A program made the translations under genes and the position numbers. Shown in pieces: positions 42,773 to 51,294 of a DNA stretch of 64,000 nucleotides. The notes under the pieces were generated by a model. The model saw only the letters and a list, made by a program, of their open reading frames with translations, made no database searches and was not told the DNA's origin. The DNA is from Methanobrevibacter sp. (lineage in GTDB: Archaea > Methanobacteriota > Methanobacteria > Methanobacteriales > Methanobacteriaceae): positions 1 through 64,000 of the forward strand of contig JAGCLR010000363.1 in NCBI GenBank assembly GCA_017646885.1, read 5' to 3'. Position 1 is the first letter of the stretch, and every line of letters begins with the position of its first letter.

Positions 42773-43015
42773 ATGAGATTAACCGTACACAAAGAAGCTA
42801 AGAATTCACATTATTATTATGTAATGGCATGGAAAGGTGAAAAGTTATCAACCGTTCCAACAAGAAAGAAAAGATTTGACATTTATGATGATGCTGTTGA
42901 ATACTTCAATAAAGCTGTAAATGATCTTAAACCAGATTGTTTCGTACAAATGTTTGAGTTTATTGGCGGAAAAAGAAAGATACTTGCAGATTCCAATGAT
43001 GGACTAATCAAATAA
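42773..43015 (+). CDS. Hypothetical protein with MRL-type tag
   Basis: ATG 42773 behind AAAGGATT. An 80-residue basic product starting MRLTVHKEAKN, a variant of the block's tag. Small alpha/beta fold (RFDIYDDAVEYFNKAV). Function unknown. Confidence 0.55.
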   Translation: MRLTVHKEAKNSHYYYVMAWKGEKLSTVPTRKKRFDIYDDAVEYFNKAVNDLKPDCFVQMFEFIGGKRKILADSNDGLIK

Positions 43016-43034
43016 GAAAAGGATATGATGAATT

Positions 43035-43244
43035 TTGGATATTAAACTTTTTGAGTTTATAACCGAGCTTCAGCTAGAGCAGGACACTTCTTTTTATGAT
43101 CCGGAATATGGAAATTACAGATACAGAATATTGAATGATATTTCCTTACTGGAAGTGGTTTCCAAGATAGATAGGTTCAATAGACAGTATTCCAGAAAAA
43201 TAGTTCCATCTGTAATTGGAAATGACGTTTTCGTTTATTTGTAA
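43035..43244 (+). CDS. Small hypothetical protein
   Basis: A TTG start behind AAGGATATGATG; no ATG is available. A 69-residue product. It would have been followed by the terminator that is now split by the tnpB insertion. Confidence 0.5.
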   Translation: MDIKLFEFITELQLEQDTSFYDPEYGNYRYRILNDISLLEVVSKIDRFNRQYSRKIVPSVIGNDVFVYL

Positions 43245-43342
43245 ATTAACAAAATAAAAGTTCTAATCACAAAAAATGTAAATTGAAAATGTATTAAAAA
43301 TATTAAATATCGTATCGCAAAAATAATGTAAATGTATACCAT

Positions 43343-43370
43343 AATATTTGTAAATCGATTTACAAATATT
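43343..43370. repeat. Perfect 28-bp palindrome before tnpB
   Basis: A perfect palindrome with half-site AATATTTGTAAATC lies 21 bases before the tnpB ATG and is followed by TTT. It could be an operator, an element-end hairpin or a terminator of readthrough. Confidence 0.6.
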
Positions 43371-43391
43371 TTTGAAAGGTTGTGTTATCAG

Positions 43392-44618
43392 ATGAAGAAT
43401 GAATGTGTTTTAAGCAGAGTTGAAAAGCATATTATAAAGAAGTCTGATAAACATTTTAGCAATATTTTTGATTTCTGTAAAATGTCTAAGAATTTGTATA
43501 ATCATGCTAATTATTTAATTAGAAATGAATTTGTATCTGACGGAAGATGGTTGAGATATAATGATTTAGACAAAATATTGAAAAACGATTCAGAGTTTCC
43601 TGATTATAGAAATATGCCTACAGCACAATCAGCACAGCAAACACTTAGGTTATTAGATAAGAACTGGAAATCGTTTTTTGCTGAGATAAAAGATTATAGT
43701 AAAAATAAACAAAAATATCTAGGGAAACCAAAGATGCCGAAGTATAAGAAATCTACATATATTCTGATTGTAACGAATCAAGAATGTAAATTAAATAATG
43801 ATAAGGTATTATTTCCAAAATGCTTTAATTCATTCAGTATTAAAACAAAGATAGTTGATATTGACAATTTTATGTCATTGCAACAAGTTAGATTTTTGCC
43901 ACATAAAGATAGGATTGTTGCTGAGATTGTATACAATATAAGAATGCCAATAAAGTTAGATAATAATAGGTACATTGGTATAGATATTGGAGTAGATAAT
44001 CTTGCAACGGTTTCAAATAACTTTGGAGCAGAGTCATTTATCATAAATGGTAAGCCACTTAAATCGATAAACCAAAAGTTTAACAAACTTACAAGTCACT
44101 ATAAAGAAGTGTGTAAAAGAATGAATAATCAGTATTCATCAAATAGAATAAACAGATTATTTAATAAAAGAAATGAAAAGATATATGACTATATGCACAA
44201 GGCAAGTAGAAAGATAATTGATTTCTGTGAGGATAATGATATACATACAATTATTATAGGAAAAAATAAAGAGTGGAAACAAGAATGTTGTATGTCAAAG
44301 AAAAATAATCAAAATTTTGTTCAAATACCTTTTGCAAGATTTATTGATATGATTCAATACAAAGCAGAAAATATTGGTATAGCAGTCATATTGACCGAAG
44401 AAAGCTATACGAGCGGTACAAGTTTCATTGATAATGAAGATCCTGTAAAAGAGTATTACAACAAATCAAGAAGAATTCACAGAGGTTTATTTAGATCAAA
44501 TAACGGAATTCTTATAAATGCAGATTTAAACGGTGCATATCAAATTATTAAGAAAGTAGTCCCAATAAAATGGGATAGAGGGTGCGCGTTACACCCATTT
44601 GTAGTAAATATAACCTAA
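43392..44618 (+). CDS. tnpB: TnpB RNA-guided nuclease, non-canonical RuvC-II, no zinc finger (second)
   Basis: A 408-residue paralogue of the 21244 tnpB. RuvC-I Asp is D198 (GIDIG). The RuvC-II position reads IIIGKNKEWKQ, lacking the usual Glu. The zinc ribbon is replaced by EESYTSGTSFIDNEDP. RuvC-III is INADLNGAYQI. The same rearrangement in both copies shows it is a lineage property, not random decay. No TnpA is adjacent. The 3' end carries GGATAGAGGGT and a GGGTG / CACCC hairpin, probably part of its omega-RNA. Confidence 0.85.
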   Translation: MKNECVLSRVEKHIIKKSDKHFSNIFDFCKMSKNLYNHANYLIRNEFVSDGRWLRYNDLDKILKNDSEFPDYRNMPTAQSAQQTLRLLDKNWKSFFAEIKDYSKNKQKYLGKPKMPKYKKSTYILIVTNQECKLNNDKVLFPKCFNSFSIKTKIVDIDNFMSLQQVRFLPHKDRIVAEIVYNIRMPIKLDNNRYIGIDIGVDNLATVSNNFGAESFIINGKPLKSINQKFNKLTSHYKEVCKRMNNQYSSNRINRLFNKRNEKIYDYMHKASRKIIDFCEDNDIHTIIIGKNKEWKQECCMSKKNNQNFVQIPFARFIDMIQYKAENIGIAVILTEESYTSGTSFIDNEDPVKEYYNKSRRIHRGLFRSNNGILINADLNGAYQIIKKVVPIKWDRGCALHPFVVNIT

Positions 44619-44635
44619 AATATATTGAACAATAA
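44573..44635 (+). ncRNA. Candidate omega-RNA 3' region of second non-canonical tnpB
   Basis: GGATAGAGGGT (44573-44583), nested ATGGG / CCCAT and GGGTG / CACCC pairings overlap the last codons. The sequence word is shared with the other tnpB of this type. RNA boundaries and guide are not determinable by eye. Confidence 0.35.
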
Positions 44636-44763
44636 AGAAAATTTATTAAAGAAGTAAACAATTTTTGAATAACTTTAATGATTTTCATAACGTAATTATA
44701 GTAAGGGGAGAGTTCTGTTCTATTCTTGCTGATTAGAACTTTTTTGTTTGGTGGTGATTAGAT

Positions 44764-45141
44764 GTGATTTATTGTCCTATAGAAGTGAAGGCTCCAATAC
44801 AAGTCCCAAAGGAATTGAAGGTGCAGCTAGGAACAACTAATAATTTTCCGGATATTGTATTTGAGTTGCATGATGGAAAACAGTATTTTGATCTTGGGGA
44901 TGAATGCACCCTATCGGCGGCAATAACCAATACATATTTGGAATCCAATTCTTTTACAGGAACACTAAGAGTATTAAATCCACACAGAGGACAAATATTA
45001 GTTCAACCAGTAGCAAAGGATTTCAATATGACAGGAATAAATACATTAACGGTATTATGTGATACGGGAGTAGAGCAATTTACTTTTCAAACAACCATTT
45101 ATGTTCAGTCCTTGTCTAATTCGGTTTTAGAATATCTATAA
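44764..45141 (+). CDS. Probable baseplate upper protein-like structural protein
   Basis: A GTG start behind GGTGGTGATT. A 125-residue, beta-rich, low-charge protein (FELHDGKQYFDLGDECTL, GTLRVLNPHRGQ) of the kind found at the N-terminus of BppU-like baseplate proteins. It directly precedes the holin. Assignment by composition and context only. Confidence 0.45.
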   Translation: MIYCPIEVKAPIQVPKELKVQLGTTNNFPDIVFELHDGKQYFDLGDECTLSAAITNTYLESNSFTGTLRVLNPHRGQILVQPVAKDFNMTGINTLTVLCDTGVEQFTFQTTIYVQSLSNSVLEYL

Positions 45142-45157
45142 GAGAGGAAGATTATAT

Positions 45158-45547
45158 ATGAAAGATATTTTAACTAATGCACTGACTTGTATGGTTTGCT
45201 TAGTTCTTGGGTCTTTACTTGTATTTGGAGCACAGATGTTTCATCAGTGGTGTGAGAAAATGAAACAGAAAACAAAGAATGAAGCACTTAAAAATCTTAT
45301 TGATAAAGTTGATTACATTGTTCAACTTTGTGTAGAAGCAACCAATCAAACATTTGTTAATGACAAAAAAGATGATGGATCTTTCACTGATGAGGATAAG
45401 AAAGATGCATTTGATCAAACACTTGAAGCAATTAACAATATGATTACAGATGAAGATAAGGAAAAGATCATTGCCGAATTCGGTGATTTAGGAACATTTT
45501 TAAGAAATTCCATTGAAAACTACATAAAGACATCTAAAGAAGTATGA
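45158..45547 (+). CDS. Holin, LLH family-like
   Basis: A 129-residue protein with one N-terminal transmembrane helix (residues 7-26, ALTCMVCLVLGSLLVFGAQM) and an amphipathic helical tail. The tail (LIDKVDYIVQLCVEATNQTF, EDKKDAFDQTLEAINNM) follows the LLH holin pattern of Bacillota phages. Holins permeabilise the membrane for the endolysin; the nearest lysin is at 32947. Confidence 0.65.
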   Translation: MKDILTNALTCMVCLVLGSLLVFGAQMFHQWCEKMKQKTKNEALKNLIDKVDYIVQLCVEATNQTFVNDKKDDGSFTDEDKKDAFDQTLEAINNMITDEDKEKIIAEFGDLGTFLRNSIENYIKTSKEV

Positions 45548-45564
45548 CAAGGGAGGTACAGTAA

Positions 45565-45948
45565 ATGGATGAACTTATCAGCAAATTAAACACACAAGTT
45601 GCAGAACACGAGGTTCGCATTAAAAATGTTGAGGAAAATCAAGCACAGATGAAAGAGAAAGTTGACGACATCCACAGAATGGCAACTTCTATTGAGTTAA
45701 TCGCACATGATATGTCGTATATGAAAACAGATGTATCTGAATTAAAGGACGGACAAAGTGAGTTAAGAAGTGATTTTAAGAAAAGTCAGGAAGAGATTCG
45801 TGGAAAATTTCAAGATATTGAAACAGAGCCACTAAAAAAGAAAAGCTCATTCTTAGATTTTATTAAAGATAAAGCGTTGGTAATAATTGTAACAGGGTTG
45901 ATTATTTATATCCTAACACAATTATTCCCACAAATAAATTGGAAGTGA
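45565..45948 (+). CDS. XhlA-like coiled-coil protein with C-terminal TM
   Basis: A 127-residue protein: coiled coil from residue 5 to 90 (HEVRIKNVEENQAQMKEKV), then one transmembrane helix (ALVIIVTGLIIYILTQLF) at the C-terminus. This is the XhlA/haemolysin architecture found next to holins in Bacillota phages, so a lysis accessory role is likely. Confidence 0.6.
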   Translation: MDELISKLNTQVAEHEVRIKNVEENQAQMKEKVDDIHRMATSIELIAHDMSYMKTDVSELKDGQSELRSDFKKSQEEIRGKFQDIETEPLKKKSSFLDFIKDKALVIIVTGLIIYILTQLFPQINWK

Positions 45949-45952
45949 TGAC

Positions 45953-46255
45953 ATGAAGCTGCTATATGAATATGAACAGTTAATTCATGTTGATAAAAAT
46001 ACAGAGCTAAAGCAATATCAAATTAAGTATGCATTGTATGATGCACAGAAAACAAGAAGATATGCAAAGTTCTATACCGGAAAGTATTATATATCTGTAT
46101 CATTTAACAGGGATAATACAGTTCAATTTTCTAGTAATTACAGAACAGATATGAAATTTAATAGGGAGCTTCAAAGATTAGAAAATAAGAAGTTCTCACT
46201 AAATATAGTATCATATTTTATATGGTACTGGATGAATAAATTAAGAAAGATGTGA
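45953..46255 (+). CDS. Hypothetical protein with MKL start
   Basis: A 100-residue basic protein beginning MKLLYEYEQL, a loose variant of the tag; the C-terminus is hydrophobic (IVSYFIWYWMN). Overlaps the next gene's upstream region. Function unknown. Confidence 0.5.
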   Translation: MKLLYEYEQLIHVDKNTELKQYQIKYALYDAQKTRRYAKFYTGKYYISVSFNRDNTVQFSSNYRTDMKFNRELQRLENKKFSLNIVSYFIWYWMNKLRKM

Positions 46256-46260
46256 TAATT

Positions 46261-46839
46261 ATGAAATTGATGTTTGAAGATGATTTTAGTATTAAACGGG
46301 CAGAGAAAAGATATTTAGATCCTCCAGAATATGATGAACTACCAACATTCTATATTGACATAGATGTTGATACCTATGAGGAGGTTACAGGAGATAACCA
46401 GAATATAGTTATTAAGGACTATGAACTAACGAATGAATTTATTACCGATGAAAAACAAGCAGAGAAATGGATTGAGGAAAATCTTGAGGACATTATTTTA
46501 GATGAGATGGATAATGATTCCAGATTTGATGATTATGAAAATTTTGAAAATGTTAATATTATAATTAACGATATTGATGTTAAAGACCATCCAACTTCTT
46601 GGTATGCAACAGAATCATTAAATGAAGCGAATGGTAATCTTAAACAGCAAGTAGAGGATTATCTTGACTCATATTTAGATTCAAACTTTGAATCAGGTCT
46701 TGTAAATGAGCTTTACGGCAAGGTAAATGGTTACGATCCAGATTGGGCAGCAGATACAACTGATAATAGTTATGCTAAAGCAAGAAACGATTTTATTCAA
46801 GCAACTATGAGAATGTTGTTCACAAATTTTAACAAATAA
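46261..46839 (+). CDS. MKL-tagged acidic protein
   Basis: ATG 46261; begins MKLMFEDDFS, the same start as the gene at 48579. A 192-residue, very acidic protein (DIDVDTYEEVTGDN). A later site ESLNEANG (near residue 122) also fits (L)xE-A. Function unknown; candidate internal protein. Confidence 0.6.
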   Translation: MKLMFEDDFSIKRAEKRYLDPPEYDELPTFYIDIDVDTYEEVTGDNQNIVIKDYELTNEFITDEKQAEKWIEENLEDIILDEMDNDSRFDDYENFENVNIIINDIDVKDHPTSWYATESLNEANGNLKQQVEDYLDSYLDSNFESGLVNELYGKVNGYDPDWAADTTDNSYAKARNDFIQATMRMLFTNFNK

Positions 46840-46853
46840 GAGAGGTAATTAAA

Positions 46854-47567
46854 ATGAATAAGTTTATCGCAAAGATTTTTAAGAGTGCAAATGTTAATGC
46901 AAAAGTATCTAAAGATTCAGAGAATCCAAGATTTAAGGTTGTTGATAATAATCTAACACTTGAAGGTATTGTTAAAAATAATAAATATTCTATGAAAATT
47001 AAAGATCCTAGTGGTAAGGTTATTGACAACCTTTCTGTAATTATTACTAATAGTAATGACATTGTAAATAGAATCAATGAGTCTGTTAATACTCTTAAAA
47101 TGCTTTCATCTGTATACGATAATAAAAAGCTTCAAGAGGAAGCAGAGGAATTTGATGATGTTGTTGTAGATGAAGAAGAAGTTGAGGAAGAACCTGCAAA
47201 TATTGTTGACGGACTTGAGCAGCTTTATGATGCTATTGTTGATGTTGCAAAGCAGGCAGAAGATTTAACTGATGTTGCTAATCAAGATGACGCAGAAGAA
47301 GTTAGCACTTTAATTAGTTTTGCAAGTTCTCTTTATGACACCGCCATTGATGTTGACGATTTTATTGATGATTTAGTTCCAGAAGAAGAGGAAGATGATG
47401 ATGTTCAGGAATCCTTTAAAAGGCAGAGAAAGTCTATTGGTACAATAAGAAAGGTAATTAGCAATCTTACAATGGCAGAAAATCTTGTGAGAAGACAAAA
47501 GGATATGAAAGATATTCATACCGCAATTAAAGATATTAAGGCGGAGTTAATAGCGAGAGGATATTGA
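46854..47567 (+). CDS. Acidic helical protein, scaffold or core-like
   Basis: A 237-residue protein with a basic N-terminus (MNKFIAKIFKSANVNAKV), a central run of Asp/Glu (FDDVVVDEEEVEEEP) and a helical C-terminus after DDVQESFKRQRK, another E-S junction followed by a basic patch. The composition resembles phage core or scaffold proteins, but no homology is recognised. Confidence 0.5.
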   Translation: MNKFIAKIFKSANVNAKVSKDSENPRFKVVDNNLTLEGIVKNNKYSMKIKDPSGKVIDNLSVIITNSNDIVNRINESVNTLKMLSSVYDNKKLQEEAEEFDDVVVDEEEVEEEPANIVDGLEQLYDAIVDVAKQAEDLTDVANQDDAEEVSTLISFASSLYDTAIDVDDFIDDLVPEEEEDDDVQESFKRQRKSIGTIRKVISNLTMAENLVRRQKDMKDIHTAIKDIKAELIARGY

Positions 47568-47572
47568 TAGTT

Positions 47573-47971
47573 ATGATTTTTCTAAATAAAGAAAAAGAAC
47601 AAATCATATCAATAGATGAAGACCTTGTGTTAAATTATAAACATGAAGGAGATCTGTTTTTAGTAAGTATACAACATGAACTCACTAAACAACTAATCTC
47701 CTATCTTATTTATTATGATCTTCAACAAGTTGATAATGATTTCTTTAAGATAATTAAAAATCTAATAGAAGGAAACTATACAGATATCTCACAATTAAAG
47801 AATCAATATTCTGAGTTTACAAAATGCTGTAATACCTTTTTAAAAGGTTGTGAGAATATTGAAAATGAAAATGTTTATAATTCTGTTAGTAAATCAATCG
47901 AGGGATTAAAGTTATGTGTTCAAAAACTAATCTATATTGTTGAAAACTTTTGCTATTTGGAGGAAGACTAA
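47573..47971 (+). CDS. Hypothetical protein
   Basis: ATG 47573 (or TTG 47564). A 132-residue helical protein without the tag. Function unknown. One base separates it from the next start. Confidence 0.5.
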   Translation: MIFLNKEKEQIISIDEDLVLNYKHEGDLFLVSIQHELTKQLISYLIYYDLQQVDNDFFKIIKNLIEGNYTDISQLKNQYSEFTKCCNTFLKGCENIENENVYNSVSKSIEGLKLCVQKLIYIVENFCYLEED

Positions 47972-48190
47972 ATGAAATATATTCAGTTTGCAAGAATGCC
48001 GATGAAAGGTAGAATTGATTGGGTGCAGAAAAAGCTAATAACACTTGGATATCTAAAAGAAAATGAAAGTGTTCCTGGAAAACGTGATAAAAAATATATT
48101 AAAGCACTCATGAAATTCCAAGAATCATTTGGTATGACTCCAAATGCAGATCTAACAGAAGATTTATTTGAAAGACTAAATTATAATTGA
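47972..48190 (+). CDS. Peptidoglycan-binding-like domain protein
   Basis: A 72-residue protein made of one PG_binding_1-like repeat: IDWVQKKLITLGYL, then YIKALMKFQESFGM and ADLTEDLFERL. In this family the three-helix domain binds peptidoglycan. A free copy without catalytic domain may belong to the virion or lysis system. Confidence 0.6.
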   Translation: MKYIQFARMPMKGRIDWVQKKLITLGYLKENESVPGKRDKKYIKALMKFQESFGMTPNADLTEDLFERLNYN

Positions 48191-48207
48191 TTGGAAGTGA
48201 TTCATAA

Positions 48208-48567
48208 ATGAACCGCTACAATAGAATGTTAGCAAACAAGAAAAGACGTTCTTTATATGAGGACGAAGAGGAAGAAATTATTATTGAGGAAACCTCTATA
48301 CAAGATGAAGTATATCAAATAGTTAATAATCTTGGTTATGATTTTACAATGAGTAAGAATGGTTCCGACGGTGAGATTTCTATATCCGATAATTTAACTA
48401 TTTATATTAGATTTATGGATGATACGATATCGAGAATCTATATTAGAACGCAAATTGATAATGATAGAATTGATTGTACTAGAAATACAGCAACAGCAGA
48501 CAATTTATCTGTTGATTTACAAACTTGTGTTTTAATTATAAAAGAAATAAGACAAAAACTCATGTGA
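48208..48567 (+). CDS. Candidate internal protein with basic leader
   Basis: A 119-residue protein starting with a basic leader (MNRYNRMLANKKRRSLYED) in which LYE-D fits the (L/I)xE site. The rest is acidic with a small alpha/beta fold. Function unknown. Confidence 0.5.
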   Translation: MNRYNRMLANKKRRSLYEDEEEEIIIEETSIQDEVYQIVNNLGYDFTMSKNGSDGEISISDNLTIYIRFMDDTISRIYIRTQIDNDRIDCTRNTATADNLSVDLQTCVLIIKEIRQKLM

Positions 48568-48578
48568 GGTGTTGGAAA

Positions 48579-49577
48579 ATGAAACTTATGTTTGAGGATG
48601 CAGAAGTAATATTTACTCCTGATGATTCACTACTTTTAGATGTCGCAGAACCCACAGCTACAGATGTATTTGGAAATGCCCTAACATCCGACAATGTTTG
48701 TGATGTTTGTGGTTGTGAGGTTTTTACTTGTGATGAAACAAATGTTTATGAAGATCTTGAAGCACTGGGATTTGTATTTATGTTAGCTTCAAATGATATT
48801 CATACTATTCATATTAACTCTTGTGGAGCAAATTTCAAGGAGTTACATGAATCTGCTGACTATTTATACAAACTACTTAATGATTACTCAGATGAATGTT
48901 TAGAAATTTGCTGTGAGGATGGACATTATATTCATAATTTAAATAATGCATTAGACTTTGTAAATTGGACTCCCTGTGATTGTGGAGAAAAACCATTTAC
49001 TATTGAGGTAGGTACTCAAAAAATAATTGATATTCTACACGATGTTACTATAGCAATCAGTGAACTTTATCCAGAATGTCCAAGCGATATTCAATCTACA
49101 ATGGATGAGTGGACAAGAAAACTTAACTCTCAGATGAAATATTTTCTTGGTCGTGTTGTTGAAGTAAACCATATTTTTACAGCAAATGAAAGTATGATGA
49201 ACAGAAGCACACGTCATAATAAGAGAATTGTGTGTGAGCATCTTGAATACCTGAAATTAGGACAACCTTATAAACTGTTCTGTCAGGTTGAGGATCATAT
49301 TGATGATTATAACTGTGACACAGTTGATCTGAAAGAAGGAGATTACATTATAAGAGATTTCCAGTTTGGACATCTTCCAAATGGTGGAAATAAGGGATAC
49401 ATTCCTTATAAAGTAATTGATATTGAGTATGATAGAGATGAAGATGTGAACGGTTATTGGGATGCAAGAAAAAGGCTTCATCTTTACGATGGTTATGAAG
49501 ATTTTTACCTTGAATGTTATAATGAAAGATTTAACGGTATGTTTCATAAATTAAAGAAATCATCTGTAAAAGAATAA
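48579..49577 (+). CDS. MKL-tagged Cys-rich protein
   Basis: ATG 48579 behind GAGGTGTTGG. A 332-residue protein beginning MKLMFEDAEV. Two Cys clusters (CDVCGCEVFTC near 42, CDCGEKPF near 133) suggest metal binding. The C-terminal half is a beta-rich domain (HIDDYNCDTVDLKEGDYII). No family recognised. Confidence 0.6.
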   Translation: MKLMFEDAEVIFTPDDSLLLDVAEPTATDVFGNALTSDNVCDVCGCEVFTCDETNVYEDLEALGFVFMLASNDIHTIHINSCGANFKELHESADYLYKLLNDYSDECLEICCEDGHYIHNLNNALDFVNWTPCDCGEKPFTIEVGTQKIIDILHDVTIAISELYPECPSDIQSTMDEWTRKLNSQMKYFLGRVVEVNHIFTANESMMNRSTRHNKRIVCEHLEYLKLGQPYKLFCQVEDHIDDYNCDTVDLKEGDYIIRDFQFGHLPNGGNKGYIPYKVIDIEYDRDEDVNGYWDARKRLHLYDGYEDFYLECYNERFNGMFHKLKKSSVKE

Positions 49578-49595
49578 AGAAAGGAAGTTTTTTAA

Positions 49596-50132
49596 ATGGT
49601 ATTAAAAGAGTCCAATGTGTTATCTTTGGTAGATGAACTAGATAATATCACATATTGGTGTAAAAATATAGTTCAACTATATACAAATGATAGTAGCTTT
49701 AAGAAAGACATTAGTTCTTTTTATAATTCTTTGAGCGGCGAAGATCAGAAAAAGTTATTTGACAAGATTGAAAATATTTCTGGAACTGTTCACAAAATGT
49801 ATAAAATATTGGACAGTATTGATGAAGAAATAGACCTAAAAGGTGGCCTAGACGAATCTGTTGAATATACGGATACCATTGATGCTATTAGAAACACTTT
49901 AGAAAGACAATTTCCGGAACTAATTGTTAGCATTGTAAATAAACCAAGACGCGCAGTTCGCGTAGAATCGGAAAAAGTATTAGATGATGACAACACATTA
50001 TTTAATGAAACATTCTATATCTTTGAAGGCTCAGATGGAAGAATTAAAGCTGTAAGAGAGCATGATAGGCCTGTTGTTTTTGTAGACGTTGAAGGAGTTA
50101 TTAACTTCTTTAACGACTATTTGAATTCATAA
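49596..50132 (+). CDS. Tagged protein (MVLKES)
   Basis: A 178-residue protein beginning MVLKESNVLSL, an (L)xE-S tag. A second match, GGLDESVEYT, lies near residue 88, between a helical N-terminal and an alpha/beta C-terminal half. Function unknown. Confidence 0.6.
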   Translation: MVLKESNVLSLVDELDNITYWCKNIVQLYTNDSSFKKDISSFYNSLSGEDQKKLFDKIENISGTVHKMYKILDSIDEEIDLKGGLDESVEYTDTIDAIRNTLERQFPELIVSIVNKPRRAVRVESEKVLDDDNTLFNETFYIFEGSDGRIKAVREHDRPVVFVDVEGVINFFNDYLNS

Positions 50133-50147
50133 TTGGTAGTGATTATC

Positions 50148-50360
50148 TTGATATGTAAACATTGTGGAAAAGAAACAAGTTATGTAATATGTGAACACTG
50201 TGGGATGAATGTTGTTTGGTACAATAAATATGGAGTTCAACATGATGTTCCAGCAGATGATCTTTCAAATATATCGTTTAGTTTAAGTGATGAAGATAAA
50301 AATGAATCTATCGAGACTGTTATGAATGATATATTTGTTCCAGACGGTTCTGGTGATTAA
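50148..50360 (+). CDS. Small zinc-ribbon protein
   Basis: A TTG start is inferred from GGTAGTGAT upstream and the lack of an ATG. A 70-residue product starting MICKHCGKE, then CEHCGM, a four-Cys zinc ribbon with an acidic tail. Function unknown. Confidence 0.5.
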   Translation: MICKHCGKETSYVICEHCGMNVVWYNKYGVQHDVPADDLSNISFSLSDEDKNESIETVMNDIFVPDGSGD

Positions 50361-50385
50361 ACCAAATAGAAAGGATTGTTTTAAT

Positions 50386-51267
50386 ATGGTAAAAAGATTA
50401 GATGAGGCCGAGAGTTATGGATGGGTTGTTGACGATTCAGAGGCATATGATGCATATGATTTTGCGATTGATTCTGGATGGTGGACAAAGGAACAACTTA
50501 ATCAAGATATAGTTGATTGTATTAGCTCTAAGGAATTAGCAGAATGTTTAGCATTTATATTTAGAAATGCCGAGTTTAAAGATTGGGAAAATCGTTCTGT
50601 TTCAGAAAGTTTAAAAAACGAAGCATTTAGTGAAGATGACGATTTAGAAGATCTTATTCAAGAGGGATTTTCTGTTGATGATGATTTACAAGATATTTGG
50701 GATTTTGTTCAGGAACAACAATATGATTCTGCAGCAACTTCTCTTAATCAGCTTGCAGGTGGTGTAAAGGCCGTTGCAGAAATACTTCCAGCTGGATCAC
50801 TTAATCTTGATTATGGTGGTGGAAGATACAACCAAGCAGTAGAGTATCTAAAACAAGTAGACGTTATGAATTTAGTATTTGACCCGTTTAATAGAAGCAA
50901 GGAACATAATAGAGAAGTACTTGATATAATTAAGGAGTACGGTGGTGCAGATAGTTGTACTTGTTGCAATGTTCTTAATGTTATTGATGGGGATGCTGCT
51001 AAAATAACTGCCCTTAAAAATATTAGAAGACTTGTTAGATCTGGTGGTAGCGTATATATTCAGACATACGAGGGATCTGATAAGATAGAAACTCAAAATG
51101 ACAAAGGAAAGACTGTTAAGAAACCTTCCGGTGTTGGAAAAACAACTAAAAAAGGTTGGCAGGAAAACAAAGAGACAAAGGCGTATATTCCACTTGTTCA
51201 AGAAGTATTTCCAGATGCTATATATAAAGTTATAAAAGGGGTTCCAATGATTGTGTGCACGGCATAA
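50386..51267 (+). CDS. Class I SAM methyltransferase-like protein
   Basis: ATG 50386 behind AAAGGATT. A 293-residue protein. It starts MVKRLDEAES, an (L)xE-A variant of the tag; the first 110 residues are acidic and helical. Residues 135-293 look like a Rossmann methyltransferase: DYGGGRYN (D142, motif I), FDPFN (D166), NVLNVI and SGGSVYI. A catalytic NPPY-type motif is not seen, so the target (DNA, RNA, protein) is unknown. A truncated second copy of this domain follows the GIY-YIG gene. Confidence 0.65.
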   Translation: MVKRLDEAESYGWVVDDSEAYDAYDFAIDSGWWTKEQLNQDIVDCISSKELAECLAFIFRNAEFKDWENRSVSESLKNEAFSEDDDLEDLIQEGFSVDDDLQDIWDFVQEQQYDSAATSLNQLAGGVKAVAEILPAGSLNLDYGGGRYNQAVEYLKQVDVMNLVFDPFNRSKEHNREVLDIIKEYGGADSCTCCNVLNVIDGDAAKITALKNIRRLVRSGGSVYIQTYEGSDKIETQNDKGKTVKKPSGVGKTTKKGWQENKETKAYIPLVQEVFPDAIYKVIKGVPMIVCTA

Positions 51268-51294
51268 TAATTCAATTCTTGGAGGGTATATAAA

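Larger units (their letters stand above)
43256..44743. mobile_element. tnpB insertion within a split hairpin
   Basis: AAAAGTTCTAATCA (43256-43269) and its exact reverse complement TGATTAGAACTTTT (44730-44743, followed by more T) flank the tnpB gene. Joined, the two arms make a typical intrinsic terminator for the gene ending at 43244. The simplest reading is insertion into the terminator loop; the arms could instead be terminal repeats. Confidence 0.5.
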
